From positions 51,852,742 to 51,916,741 of the forward strand of contig JAUPFV010000005.1 in assembly GCA_036936605.1 (NCBI GenBank): DNA of 64,000 bases, read 5' to 3'. Each line of letters opens with the position of its first letter. Within the stretch, counting starts at the first letter, position 1. Below the pieces are notes generated by a model, which did no database searches, was not told the origin of the DNA, and was given only the letters and a program-made list of their open reading frames with translations. Position numbers and translations under genes: made by a program. This stretch comes from Limnanthes douglasii subsp. nivea. Taxonomy: Eukaryota; Streptophyta; Magnoliopsida; Brassicales; Limnanthaceae. Positions 11,090 to 23,589 of this stretch are shown here, piece by piece.

Positions 11090-11690
11090 CTTCACAATAT
11101 CTGGAAAAAATATCGGTGTACAAAAACAAAAATTTATTAATTCTTACACAAACCATAAACTACATAAGCATCATATAAGTATCGCAAGATGTAAGACGAG
11201 TCAATAAAATATGTATAATAGAAAACAAAGTAACTCCCATAAATCCCACAACCTTTGAGAAAATGGTTTAAATTTCCGCGTGAATCATACGATGAATATC
11301 AATACAATCGCATGCATTTCCTTGACAAATTTTTGTCTATATCAGGGAACATGGGTGATAAATATTGTGGTTGTCGTGCGAATTATGCGATGAACACTCG
11401 TTACTAGAAACCCAACTCTAAAACCCTAAGGTCTTCAAATCTTAACTATTTCATATAAAAAACATCATAAATCTACACCCGTCTCTTCCAAAAAAATAAT
11501 TAATCAACTAATCAAAAAACAAACAACTAAATCCATAGAAAAATCGATTTTTTAAAAGTCAGAATTTGAAACTTAAATAATTATCAAGTTAAGAAAAATA
11601 AAATAAAATAAAAACTATAAAATTAGACTTGTATGACATACCTTAATATTACATACAAAGTCAAATTTGTAAACTTAATAGTTTTTTAGA
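11090..11690. repeat. 600-bp direct repeat, copy A
   Basis: It aligns along its length with 16,690-17,290 in the same orientation (shared phrases include GTGCGAATTATGC and AAACAAACAACTAAAT). Read on the minus strand, the right-hand edge of both copies' upstream exon-like part is preceded by a pyrimidine-rich CAG, like a splice acceptor (TTTTTTCCAG near 11,100 and TTGTTTTCCAG near 16,695). The repeat may derive from a spliced gene of the neighbouring MULE, but no domain was recognised. Confidence 0.7.
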
Positions 11691-11905
11691 TGGGCACATT
11701 GAGAGGGTTTTTGGGTGTATTGCATTTATAAGAAAAAATAAATAATTTCATGTTAAAGTACAGTTGATAAAAGCAAGAACTTACTATCCTCTCTAATTTT
11801 AGTATGAGCTACAAGTACAAAGTGAAGAGCAGCATCATCGAATTAGTTTATGTAGCAGTACTGATTCACCACAATGTCAATTAATCCCCAAATTCACTTG
11901 GTCAA

Positions 11906-12415
11906 TCAGTCTCTGTAGATAGTGTAACGCTCCTACCGTTGGGTCAGATCATATATCTCTCATCTTAAACCTGGAAGGATATGTTTGTTTTTCTCATGCC
12001 AGTGCCTCTCAACAACATTTCCGGCATGGGACTCACCCTTCTCTATGGTTGCATAAACAATTGTGCGTACATCTTCATGCACATTGAAGTAAAAAACCGA
12101 GTAACTCTTTCCCTATCTTTGTTAATGATCATCTTATAGAAGCTATGTTGGTGCAGGATGATTAAAAATTCTTTCACATAAATCAAATTCTAAACTGAAT
12201 ACGTTCGAATCTCTCGGAACTCAGGAGCAGGTTGCTGCTAAACAGCACAAAAAAAAAACTATAATTAATTGTATCACCCTTGTGAACCTGTAACACTCTC
12301 CTATGGCCTTTCCCATCCCAGTAGTTGTAGGCTATCTCAAGGGTCTCATTTTTAATATGTTGTTTCTCAACAATCCATTGCTTTCGTAGCCTTTCACGTC
12401 CAGATTTCTCCTTCC
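11906..12415 (-). pseudogene. XCT: Fragment of XAP5 CIRCADIAN TIMEKEEPER (XAP5/FAM50 family)
   Basis: The minus strand encodes the C-terminal half of the conserved eukaryotic XAP5 protein, a nuclear factor tied in plants to circadian timing, light responses and RNA processing. Conserved blocks in order are LEIAYNYWDGKGHRR, VHKGDTI, QQQPAPEFREIRT, LIYVKE, LHQHSFY, INKDR, then in a shifted frame [32 protein letters not shown] and ERYTIYRD before a stop at 11,906-11,908 in the family's usual place. Two conserved Trp codons near the end have become stops, another stop interrupts SV*NLIYVKE and a frameshift lies near 12,095. The segment reads through without an intron-sized gap, which suggests a reverse-transcribed or exon-only copy. 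It sits about 1 kb from a MULE transposase, so capture by a Pack-MULE is possible. It is certainly non-functional. Confidence 0.85.
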
Positions 12416-12429
12416 CCTCTCGCTCACTC

Positions 12430-13200
12430 TAAGAGTTTTTTTTATAGTAAATGGGAAAAGAAAGTATGGTATATAACAATATATATTTATAGTTCTTTTT
12501 GAAAATTTAAAAAACAATTAAATTATCCTAAATGACGTATGGTATCTAGCAAAAATGTGTGAGATAGAGCATCCAACTAGCCGAAATCTAGCCGTGTATT
12601 TTTATAATCATATATTTTTAGCAAATATCTATTTAACTTTCAAACTTACCATCGAATACTTATATATTATTTATTAACCTTAATGAATGATATATAAGTT
12701 TCTATTCTTCACAGAATTTTATTTTCTCTCTAACCTAATAATTTTGAGATCTAATTTTCTTTGTTTAAAGTTGTTTTGAGATCTATGGTCGTATGCAAGT
12801 ATTACGAACAATTCATTTTTCGTTTTAATTTTTGTTTTTCGTTGTTGCTTTAAGTCTATTTTCTTCGTATATTATGATTTCGGTATTGATTTTTAGTTGA
12901 TTTCGTTGTTCATATATACTCGATTTTATCTATACAAGTTAATGTGTATTTTTTTGTAATTTAAGATTTAAATTCTATTTTATTAAATTTTGGTATTTTT
13001 ACTCTATAATGTGTAGATAAAACATTTAATTCAGTTTCGTTTTATATTTGTGTGCAGGCTTTATTTAATTTTGAAACTTTTTGTAAATGTAAAGTTTGAC
13101 ACATGTTTTCAGGTTAGCTTCACGATGGATATGAAGACCATAACCTATGTTTTGTCTCTTTTTTCTTGTTTCACAGTTGCAAGACAAGAGACACCATATT
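12430..13200. other. AT-rich spacer between XCT fragment and MULE
   Basis: No ORF or known motif was seen. A TGTGTGCAG acceptor-like site near 13,060 may belong to an old spliced transcript leading into the MULE gene; this is only a suggestion. Confidence 0.4.
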
Positions 13201-14045
13201 TTTTGTTTGCTATAGTAGTTGAGTGATGCGCGACCTTGTTTATTCTTACATGTGATAATAATGTATTCTTTTTAATGACAGATGTGATGTTGTGTTAATT
13301 CTCATAAGATAGACTTTTTATTTTTTTCATTGATAGATGCGAGATGTTATTAATTCTCACATACGGGATAATGTTTTTTTTCTATGTTAGATGCGAGACT
13401 TTGTTAATCATTACACGCGAGACTTTTTTTGTATGATAGATACAAGACTATTGTTATTTTCTAATGATAGATGCGAGATACATATTTATTTTTACTTATT
13501 GAATTACCAAATATATTGAAGAAAGTTGAAACGGTTTTTTATGGAGATAGTTCTACTTCATATAAACTACTTAAGAATTACTTCAAAACATTAAAGATTA
13601 TTGATAGCAGCAATGACTACTTACTGGAGTATATTTCAGAAATCAACGTCTTCACATCTTGTTTCGTAACATTTGGTTCGTCTGTCCATGGTTTACATTA
13701 TTCTCATCCAAATTTATTTATGGATGGAACTTTTTTACGAGAAAATATAAAGAGGTATTGCTATCTTTCATAACTAAAGACGGTAAAAATTGTGAGTTTT
13801 TTTTATACTGTTTAATTGCATAACATGTTATATTTCATATTACAAGACCAAACAATGATATATGTGAGACTAGGTATAATCAGTATAATAATTGCGAATC
13901 TAGGCATAATCAATATGATAGATGCAAACCCATGTACAACCAATATGATAGATGCGAGACTTGGTCTAAACAATATGATAGATGCGAGACTGGCTTAAAA
14001 CCAATACAATACCAGATACCCCATATGATAGATGTGAGACTTATA
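13200..14045 (+). repeat. Dispersed GATAGATGCGAGAC minisatellite, block 1
   Basis: Copies of the core GATAGATGCGAGAC recur through the block, at about 30-bp spacing between 13,880 and 14,040. The copies interrupt the decayed MULE transposase gene, so the motif spread or was amplified inside it. Confidence 0.8.
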
Positions 14046-15033
14046 ACATGCAATATGCACTCATAAACTGTGATTTATATTAGATTTTATTAACTATTTC
14101 GAGGTATCTTTCATGTTTTATTTAATATTATTGAAGCTGAACGTTATAAATATTGAGGCTGAAGGTTATGATTGTATATTTCGTCATATAAATAATTTGA
14201 AGTATTCTTTGAGTGGTACATCTACATCATTTTAAAAGAAGTTAGTTTAAATGTTTAAAAGATGTACAATGTGTTTATGCCGCAACTCAAATATATATAT
14301 ACATTCAATATATGGACGAATTTCTTAAAGACATAGGCAATCAAGTTATTATTTTTTTTAAGAATTTACCTTCAGAAAGATATATTTGTTCTATTTTCAA
14401 AGCAAAATGTATGGTTCTATATTTTTCCCTATAATGGAGTCTTTCAATCATTAGATAAAAAATTATTGTAGACTACCTATATTGGAGTTAGGTGACATGA
14501 TCAAACAATTACTTATGAGTTAAATTTCAAGTTGTTATGCGGAGGTTAAAAATTAGATTAATTATTTATGTCTAAAATTTGAAAATAAGTTTAAATCCAA
14601 TATGAAAAAAAGTCTTCCAAGGATAGTTCATTCATCGACACCTATTTTACACGAAGGATTTTGTGATCTCGTTATAGATGTTAATATTGGTGTATCCAAT
14701 GGTCTTATAGTGCGTGACAACAAAAGTGTTTTTTACACTCTCATACTTTGGCAACCATATTTTATATTTATGGGAATCATATAAATTATGTTGAGCCATG
14801 ATATTTTGTAAGCTCTTATAAGGTAACATATTCATGTGAGATACTTGCATTTACTAATTTTGGTCAAGCATCTTACTTCAACAACTTCTCATATACTTCA
14901 TCTAATATTGAAAAAAGAGTTGGAAGAGCTAAAAAGAAACATGTTGCATCTTGAGGAGAATTAAGTACCCGAAAGATAATGTGTAGTCGTTATTTGAAAT
15001 TCAGTCGTAATAGAAGACCATGTCTAGAGGTCT
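13471..15033 (+). pseudogene. Mutator-like (MULE) transposase, heavily decayed
   Basis: The first ORF (13,471-13,773) has SYKLLKNYFKTLK and the catalytic region GLHYSHPNLFMDGTFLRE, which corresponds to the MULE pattern ending in DGTFLKGKYKG. Further downstream, in shifting frames, come LPILELGDMIKQLLM, KFENKFKSNMKKS and finally VGRAKKKHVAS then GELSTRKIMCSRYLKFSRNRRPC. The last block is the C-terminal zinc knuckle of MULE transposases with one Cys lost. Minisatellite copies and indels separate the pieces. No terminal inverted repeats were found, so the borders of the element are unknown. The original protein would cut and move Mutator-like DNA transposons. Confidence 0.75.
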
Positions 15034-15204
15034 TGTATGGTCAATGAAATTTTGATACTTTTAGTTATTAAGAACTTTGTAATATTTTTTTATTGTATTA
15101 TTATTATTATTATTATTTATGTTAATGTTTTTTCATATATTTTAGTTATTTATTTTTGGACATGTGAAACTAATAGAAGTTGTGAGATAAGGCATAACCA
15201 ACTC

Positions 15205-15640
15205 CATAATATAAGTAAGTCAATACAAGTTGACATATAATGCACAGCCAACTGCAAGATAGATGTGGGATGAGGCTTAATCATCCGCATGATAGATGCG
15301 GGACGTATACAAAACGTGGTGATAGATGCGAGACAATTTATAACTAATTAAATAAATAATTATACGCGAGACGAATATATTCAACCATTGCAAATAAAAA
15401 ACTATTCGAACCTAGAAACATAAGAATTATAAGAAAAAATACAATTAAAACAATCCAAAATTCAAATTTAAAAAGAAACAACAACAAAATAAGTTGATCT
15501 AAGAACCTGGCTTAAGACGTCGAGTTCTTACATTTTGATATTTTTCCATATGACTCATTATAAAAGAGGTCACATTTTTCAAAATTTTGATTCTTACTAG
15601 TTCTAGATAGTTGGTTGTTGCGAGAACTTTTAGCGGGTTG
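15205..15640. repeat. Direct duplication, copy 1
   Basis: It aligns with 16,046-16,480 in the same orientation (shared phrases AGTTGACATA, GACGAATATATTC, TAAGACGTCGAGTTCTT, CATATGACTCATTATAAA). Both copies contain two GATGCGAGAC-type motifs. Confidence 0.85.
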
Positions 15641-16045
15641 CTAGGATGGAAGCGATACCAGAGCGTTCTATGAAGATTTAGTTTTGGTCATGCGAGTTGG
15701 GTTTTTTTTGTAATGAAACTTGACTAATTCATATTGACTCTAGCTAATTTCAGACTAAACATAATCATGATAGATACCCTGCATAAATTTAGCATAATCT
15801 GGATCTTCGTCGAAATCAATTAGCCACAATGCATCTATAAGTAGCTTTAAAGCGGGGTTAGTTTCGGGGAAGAAGTTTTCAGTGTGGGTTGATTATGCGG
15901 CCATCAGGGTTTCTATGAAGTTAGATAGAGATATAATAAACAAATAAAACAAATATTGAAGTTAGATGATACAAATAAGCAATATATAGTCAATTAGAGA
16001 TGTGCAAAAGGTGATAGATACGATACTACTATATACTTAACTATA

Positions 16046-16480
16046 GAAGGAAGTCAATATAAGTTGACATACAATGCATAGCCAACTGCAAGATAGATGG
16101 GGATGAGGCTTAATCATCCGCATGATGGATGCGGGGCGTATACAAAAAGTGATGATAGATGCGAGACACTTTATAACTAATTAAATAAATAATTATACGC
16201 AAGACGAATATATTCGAAAATTGCAAATAAAAAAAAATCAAACATAGAAACATAAGAATTATTAGAAAATTTAAAATTAAAAACAATCCAAAATTCAAAT
16301 TTAAAAAGAAACAACAACAAAATAAGTTGATCAAAGAACCTAGCTTAAGACGTCGAGTTCTTCCATTTTGACATTTTTCCATATGACTCATTATAAATGA
16401 GGTCACATTTTTTAGAATTTTGATCCTTACTAGTTCTAGATAGTTTCTTGTTGCGAGAACTCTTAGCCTAAGAGTAATAC
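16046..16480. repeat. Direct duplication, copy 2
   Basis: Second copy of the segment at 15,205-15,640, about 840 bp downstream. Confidence 0.85.
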
Positions 16481-16689
16481 ATCATTACTGTAATACATCA
16501 TTAACCAATTGTACTAGCAACTTTCCATCCCAACTCATGATTATTATCTGTACGCGTGTCATGATGATTACATCGCACACTACAAAGAGTAGGATCAGCC
16601 TTCATAATCTGCCGTAATGGTTGTGGTGCTACTGATATGAGGATATTAAGCGATCCATCGCCTTTCTCGTTGTTGCCTTTATCGTCACC

Positions 16690-17290
16690 GTATCTGGAAA
16701 ACAATATCAAATTATGAATGAATAAAAGAGACAAAACCAAATTTTATCAATTCTTACGCAAACAATGAATTTTAAACTATATAAGTATCATATAAGTGGC
16801 GTAAGATGTAAGAAACAAGTCAACAAAACATGTACAATAACAAATAAAGAAACTCAAGTAAATCACAAAACCTATGAAAAAATATTTAAAATTTTCGTGT
16901 GAATCATGCGATGAATATCAGTATGATCGCATACATTTATGCGACATGTTTTTTGTCTCTATCGGGCGGTATTCGCAATGAATGTTGTCGTTGTTGCGCG
17001 AATTATGCAATGAACACTTGTTACCATAAATCCAACTCCAAAACCTAAGTTCTTCAAATCTTAACCATTTCATATAAAAAAATGGACCAGTCACTTCCAA
17101 AACATAATCAATCAACATATAAAAAAACAAACAACTAAATTCATAGGAAAAATGATTTTTTGAAAATTCAGAATTTTAAACCTGAATAATTAGCAAATTA
17201 AAGAAGGAAATCAAATAAAAACCATAAAATTAAGCTTCTACGACATACCTTAATGTTATTGCGAATTCGGGTTCGTAAAAATAAGTAGTT
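16690..17290. repeat. 600-bp direct repeat, copy B
   Basis: Partner of 11,090-11,690. On the minus strand an open frame of 79 codons (16,740-16,501) begins just before this block, reads through the putative acceptor and contains YGDDKGNNEKGDGSLN; no family was recognised. Confidence 0.7.
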
Positions 17291-17299
17291 TTGTAGATG

Positions 17300-18350
17300 G
17301 GAAATTTACAATATATTAAACAATACACAAGGGACAATATGATGCACACGATATGCGAGACAATGTAATATACGATATATATGAGATAGTGTAATGCACG
17401 ATGGATACGGGACAATGTAATGCATAATAGATGTCTGACACAATAGTGATGATATATGCGGGACACCCTGTAGACAATATATGTGAAACATTATAATATA
17501 TGATAGACCATGTATTACAAATATAATTAAAATTTATTACTATGGATTAAATATACTTGTTCATTTGTGATCTCCATTAGAGTTTTAATTAAATTTTATT
17601 TTATTTTCTCTTCTAGACCTAACCATTTATAACATCCTCGTATCTTTCCTTCAATTGCGCTTTCTTGACAAATAATCTTACGTTTCATGATGAATGGCTA
17701 TATTTTAATAATTTTGAAAAATAATTATTTTACTATTTTTATTAGATTTTAAAAATATAGTCAAAATACGTACACTTTATTAGGTTTTATTTCGTGACAA
17801 AGTTTTACTGAAATCGTCAACTTCTCTTTAATTTCTTTAGTACAATCATAGTTATTTTTTTTCTAAGTCTTCTATATAATAAACCATTATATAAGATATT
17901 ACATCCCCAGATGTAGAGAAGAATAATGTGGAACATGCTAACATTATGAACAATATTACAACATCTTTTACTGTTTGATCTCCTGGTGTTCTAACTGTAA
18001 TACTTATTTCATCATATAAACATGTGAAACCTTAAGTTAATATAAGTAAAAGATAGATGTTCGAAGATGGTAACATGTGAGGCTAGTTAAAGCTCAACCA
18101 TGCAAGGCCAGTGTTATGCATTATAGACGTTGGACAATGTAATGCATGATAGTTGTTGGCCAAGTAATACATGAAAGATGATTGACAATGTAATGCATAA
18201 ATATTGCAGGATATCATATAGATGATAAATACAACATCATATAAATTATAGATGAGAGACCATACATATGATAGATGCTGGACACTATATAGAATATATA
18301 TGCAGAATAATATAATAGTATAAGATTATGTAACATAATAAAGAATTATA
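17300..18350 (+). repeat. GATAGATGCGAGAC minisatellite, block 2
   Basis: Degenerate 25-30 bp units such as ATGCACGATGGATACGGGAC repeat in clusters, densest at 17,335-17,510 and 18,055-18,300. It lies downstream of the unknown peptide ORF on the minus strand, as the equivalent arrays do at 33,000 and 36,400. Confidence 0.75.
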
Positions 18351-18422
18351 CACTTTTATCATTTCATTTGTAATTGGGTTTGATCAATTTGTTTTTACTT
18401 TTCTTATCGTTAAACTAGGAAA

Positions 18423-18623
18423 TTATGTCTTTGTTATTCTTGATTCTTCTTCTTCTTCAGATTTTGAATATCTTGGTTCGAAATTTATATTGTCTAATGA
18501 TATGGGTTCTTTTCTATGGTTCAAACCAAAGTTAATCTTCACATTTTTTGTTGTAAGTGGTACTAACTTTGTCTCTAATTTGAACGCTTCTTCTTCAAGA
18601 TCACGTGTTTTTATTATTTCCAT
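18423..18623 (-). pseudogene. Conserved unknown peptide, copy 1
   Basis: This 66-codon frame reads MEIIKTRDLEEEAFKLETKL, then VPLTTKNVKINFGLNHRK, then INFEPRYSKSEEEEE. It is clearly homologous to the plus-strand frames at 32,696-32,882 and 36,110-36,285. I do not recognise the family. The three copies keep the order PLTTK..K..FGL.HK and FEPRY, and each sits between an upstream and a downstream block of the same minisatellite. The peptide is lysine/glutamate-rich with no signal or membrane segment. It could be a surviving exon of a gene carried by a transposon, or of a captured host gene. Confidence 0.5.
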
Positions 18624-18859
18624 AATAAATTCCCATTTTTTTTGTAGGAGTGTTTTGATTCCTCAAATAATTTATTCATTTAAGAGGAGAATACAATGAG
18701 GTTTTCTCTGTAGCTTATAAGTGTGCATGTTTTATTCTTTGTTCTTTCATCTGATTATTGATTGTAAACAAGTCCTATCTGAAAAAACAAGCTTTTGGCG
18801 GAATGTTTCTAGTAAACATTGCAAAATTAGTGTTAATTGAAGAAAGCTAGAAAATAAAG

Positions 18860-19310
18860 ACAGTGCATCACATGGAAGATGCGTGACTGTACACCATATG
18901 GTAGATGCAAGAAAATGGACCATATGATAGATATTGGACAACACATAATATGGTAGATGCGGTACCAGATATCACATGCAGGACAATACAACATATGGTA
19001 GATGGAAAACTACTTACAAAGGAGATTAACGATATGAGACTATATACAAATTAGATGCGAGACTCTTTTTAGTAGATACGAGACTATATAAAATTAATGC
19101 GAAGACACGCAGATATGCAAAACTAATTACAAATCAGTAATGCGTGTCTCATGTCTTACTTTTCAAGATACGAGAAAGCCAAAGACTGGAAAACCAATAA
19201 CCAAAAACAATATTATTATTTTTACAACTGCAATAAAACTGCTTACACGTGCTGATAAATGAAAGAAAACTGCTTATACTTGATGGTAGATGCGAGACAT
19301 TAGTAATTAA
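18860..19310 (+). repeat. GATAGATGCGAGAC minisatellite, block 3
   Basis: Units such as CACATGGAAGATGCGTGAC and CATATGGTAGATGC occur upstream (on the minus strand) of the unknown peptide. They correspond to the inverted units at 32,343-32,450 and 35,750-35,860. Confidence 0.75.
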
Positions 19311-21060
19311 CTAGTGGAAAACTAAAAACTAACAAAATTATTTAAAAAATATGCAAATAAAGAAGATTATGATCTGTAATACTAACTAGGAATCAAAAAA
19401 GGTTTATTTTTTCATACATTCAAACATTGATTCTATAAATATTTGAAATCAAACTACAAATGGAAGAATATAATGATTAGAAGTTTATTTCTTACTGTTT
19501 CTAAAAACACGAGAGACTGATCAAAACTTTATATGAAGTCGATTTTATTACTTTAACACAGAAAAACTGTGGGAGGTTTTCGAGCCAGATCAATGAGGTT
19601 TCTTGTTGAGAGATAAATTCATGTAAGTAGTGAGAGGAAAAGAGAATAAGATTTCTTGGTTAACATAATGTCGTGAGTGATTCTCTGTTTGCAAACTTAT
19701 ATTTATATCAAGTATATTTTTTACGTAGTTAATAAATCGAAACTTTCCGATTCCAGATCGTAATAGCTTTTCAAGGTAGGTATTAAACCGTAACTCACAT
19801 TGTTTTAATATTAATACATTTGTTTTCGAGAATTCTATTTAATACCATTATTTATTTATTTTTACTTTCTTTAAAATATTTTTATAAAAAGTTAACCAAA
19901 TTGAAATATCTAGTTTTAGAAAGTTTTAAACATAATAAATGAATAATTTTTAAAGCTTTAAATGTAATAAATTATTATTTTAATAATCTATCTTTTTATT
20001 TTTTTAAGTTTTTCAACACATATTTTACATATATAAAAAATATTTATTATCATTATTCAATGTTTATTTAGATTAGGGTGAACTATCCATAAATACCCAA
20101 CTAAGTTAGCCATTACCACCTAATACCTAAAGTTGGTAAACTATCACTAAATGCCTAGACCATAATGTTGGATAAAAATATATTAGTACAAATATGTTGT
20201 TTTAGTCGAACAAACGCTTCTTTTCCTTCAGTTGAACCAAAACAGTACATATAGTTTCTCTTTTTAGACTCTATTTCCATCTAAATCGAGAAAAAAAACA
20301 AGTACGAAGCTCCATAAATTCTGATTCGAAAAGTGATTTCTCTTTGGAAAATTGATTAAAAGATCCGATATTTATTTGAAGCCTCAGTCTCTCTGTATGA
20401 CCTTCATTTGAAGCACATGTTTCTCTGTTCTATTTCCATTTGAAGCACGAGTATATAGACTTCAAAAATGGTGAGGGAATTTTGTGATAGCTATAAAATA
20501 TGAAAAACATAAGGATAAACTATTATTATCTTGTTCACTCAATAGAAAAAACCTTACATAATTTTAGGATCTATTTCCTTTATATAATAAATTTATAATA
20601 TATTACTTCACTACCTCCTAATAATTCTCCACTTTCTGTTAGGCTTGATCGTGGGTGCATACCTTATTACTCTACATCATGAATCTCAACAATTCATAAA
20701 ACAAAAATGAAATCTATAAATTGATGCACAAGAATCATTGACTACCAGTGTTATGCACACATCAATGCACACCAATATTAAATTGATATGCTCAACAACA
20801 GAACATGTTCCCACAAATACATAACATAAGCAAAAACTAAAGAATAATACTATTGACAATAATCACAGTTTAGCCAAACATCATCAGATTCAAACAATAA
20901 AAATGAAAATGGGAAAAAGATGATAAATCATTATTGATAAGGAATACACTAGCCATAAATAAAAATATAAGGAAAATTGGACAAAAAAAAGCACTAAAAA
21001 AAATTAGTTACCAATATACAAAAATTTTACCGACAATAGGATATTTTCCTCTAGCTCGCT
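19311..21060. other. AT-rich, nothing recognised
   Basis: No ORF, element end or repeat was recognised in this 1.7-kb stretch. Confidence 0.4.
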
Positions 21061-21084
21061 AGCCCTATCGGTCGAGGATACACA

Positions 21085-22690
21085 TTGGCAATCCTCTTCA
21101 AAAACAAATTTAATTGCGATTGTTTAAAGTTGGTAAAAGTGGCGTGTATAGTGGTAGATGGTCCATATTCGTATAATGCGATTTTTGGTAGGTCTTATCT
21201 ATCAAGAATGCTTTTTATTATTATCCACCATTTTATAAAGTATGTTATTGGGAATCAATTGGGAGTTGTCCGAAGCAACTAGAAAGTAGCAACTGAATGA
21301 TATATTATTCTGTTAGCTCAAAAACAAAAATAGTTGTTAAATGGGTCAACTTCGGAGTCAGAAGTTGTAGACGATCCAATGGAGACCCTCAGTTCAGTAA
21401 CACCTGATGAAAATATAAAAAAAATATTTTTTCCAGACTGTAAAAGATTGAATATTATCACTCTACTATCGCTATATCCGAAAGAGAATTTGATTTTTTT
21501 ATCCAGGAATCTACATAAGTTCACTTGGTCTTCATAAGATGTAACAGGAATACATTGAAATATTATTTATCATAAACTTTTTGTAGAATTCAATGCGCGC
21601 TCGATAAGTCAGAAAATGAAAACCTTCTTTGTCGAGAAATCTGATACGATTGTAGTTGAGGTAGACGAACTGTCATATGTAGGCCATATCAGACAATTCC
21701 AGTATCGGCTATGGACAACGAATCTAGTACTTATGAATTACAAGAATTAATAATACATGATGTATGTTGATTTTGCTGATCTAAATGAAGCTTGACTGGA
21801 AGACCCATTTCACATTCTAAGAATTGATCAGCTAGGGGATTTTACTTCAGTTAATAGGCTTTTATCTTTAATAGATGCATATTATGGGTATAATCAGATA
21901 AAGATGGATATGAGGGATCACGAAAATAATATCTTTATAACTGACAAAGGTTTATATTTCTACAAGATAAATCCTTTTGGTTTGAAAAATAATAGGGTAA
22001 CTTATTAGAGATTACTGAACAAAAACTCTTTAAGCTGATTTATATTATGGTGCCTTTGAACGAATGAATAAAATATTGTACTATCCAAACTACATGATGG
22101 TAAGGGATCGATTCATTGTGGGTTTAAAATATTGAGAATATGAATTTTATTAGTTGGATATTATTGGCCTTCCATCATTATTGGTTCCAAAGATTAGCAA
22201 AAAAATATGATTCTAACACCATACATATACAATTAGTACCACTTGAGTCAATCTCTAAAGCATTATCATTTGATTGATGAGAACTGAATTTAGTTTCGTT
22301 GTTACCTATGTCTTATGGGGATGTAAATATATCCTAGTCGTCATTTATTATAGTTCTAAGTCGGCAGAGTCCGAACCTTTGCTTGCAACTAAAAAATGAT
22401 TTTATTAAGTTTATTATATCTAACATATATTCTAAGTTCGAATTACCAAGAATAATCATCAAAGATCATGACCCTTCGTTCGATAACAAGGACATGAAAT
22501 TTTTTTGTTCTTCCAGAGGCATCCATTATTTCTTTTCAACACCTTCCCACCCTCAAGAACATGAATAAAATAAAGTTACGAACATAACTATCCTTTAGGT
22601 TTTAAGCAAAAACTTGGAGGGAGCTGCTGGAAAATTGCTAAACTATCTTTATGAAGTATTATGGGTTTACCAAACAATCCATCAGGTAGC
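21085..22690 (+). pseudogene. Old Tat-type pol remnant (PR-RT-IN)
   Basis: This is a strongly decayed relative of the element at 381-10,656, on the opposite strand. The segment 21,085-21,282 has VVDGPYSYNAIFGRSYLSRM, the end of the protease. The segment at 21,840-22,000 has RLLSLIDAYYGYNQIKM, then FITDKGLYFYKINPFGLKN, the middle of RT. The rest of RT and both RNase H domains are gone. Integrase follows with LHDGK, GYYWP, KDHDPSFDNKD, FFSTPSHPQEHE and NLEGAAGKLLNYLYEVLW. Stops and frameshifts are frequent, indicating great age. Its downstream antisense ORF and LTR are at 24,330-30,052. Confidence 0.82.
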
Positions 22691-22736
22691 TATCCATGAT
22701 TTACTTAAATGAATATTATTCTAAAGCTAAAAATCA

Positions 22737-23096
22737 TGAAGGCCAAAAGGCCGAGTTATGTAGCCCAAAAAGTCCAAACAAAAGCCTTGTTTATTTTATT
22801 TTATTTTATTCAAATATCTTATGTATTTAAATCAAATCTAATTATATTAAGATTTGATTTTATTTTATTTTATTTTAAAATATTTATTTTATTTCTTTGT
22901 ATTATAATTTAAGGTTTTGAGAAGCTATTATATAAAGCCTCATATGCGTTAACTTATTTTAAGTTTTTGGAATAATAGATTTTTTATCTCTGAAAATTTC
23001 ACTCTTTGTTACCCTTAGATTAGGGTTGCATCATGTTACCCTTGAATTAGGGTTTCATCTATCGTTGCTTCTTCTTCTATTTCCGCCGCGACATCA
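22737..23096 (+). repeat. LTR followed by a PBS, inserted in the old Tat element
   Basis: The stretch starts TGAAGGCC, ends CGACATCA and has a TATATAAAGCC promoter-like site near 22,930. A degenerate initiator-Met primer site, GTATCAGAGCC, follows at 23,102-23,112. It contains TTTTA runs at about 22,795-22,880. The LTR interrupts the old Tat element between pol and its 3' region. Confidence 0.6.
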
Positions 23097-23112
23097 GTTT
23101 CGTATCAGAGCC
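22963..23112 (+). repeat. Inverted repeat, left arm (150 bp)
   Basis: It matches 23,590-23,739 in reverse complement with few changes and spans the end of the LTR plus the primer site. The arms face each other across 477 bp. Confidence 0.9.
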
Positions 23113-23330
23113 TCAGTTCCTGCTACGGGGCAAGCATGTTTCTGAATCTTGATTTCATCTGATTCAAGGTCTAAAGGAGAGAACAACATACGACCATGAA
23201 GATCTCAAAGATCGTTTGGTATGAGGGAGATACACTAGGCATTTCAATGACGATCATATTGACCGGTTACTAAAGGAGTTTAAATTGGCTACCAATTGTC
23301 GAATCAAGGTAAAAAATTCTTATCGAGATG

Positions 23331-23450
23331 CTGTCTCAGGCAATGAAAAGGTTTCAAAACCATTTTTTTCATCAACTGGACATGGGGATGTTGTTTTCAG
23401 GATATGAAAAGGTTTTCGAAACTATTTTTTTCCTTCAACTGGATGACTTC
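23331..23450. repeat. Short tandem duplication
   Basis: Two copies of a roughly 60-bp segment containing ATGAAAAGGTTT and CATCAACTGGA/CTTCAACTGGA lie between the inverted LTR ends. Confidence 0.6.
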
Positions 23451-23589
23451 AATATGATTTCGAATAAGGAACACTCGAGAAGAATTTATCTTATTCCGAT
23501 AAGGTCAGCAATTATAATCCCCAATGTAACGATTGAATAAAATAAAATAACAAAATTTGGGTTCTTGATGGTGATGGTGCTGTGAACCT

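Noticed and set aside
11906..12415. Functional XCT gene
   Set aside because: Only the C-terminal part is present, with stops at conserved Trp positions and a frameshift.
16501..17130. Minus-strand ORFs at 16,501-16,740 and 16,918-17,130 as a host gene
   Set aside because: They fall in or beside a duplicated block with splice-like borders, but no domain was recognised and the other copy is not open, so a gene call is not supported.
17230..17491. ORFs rich in Ile, His and Tyr repeats
   Set aside because: They are translations of the minisatellite units; the repeated residues follow the DNA period.
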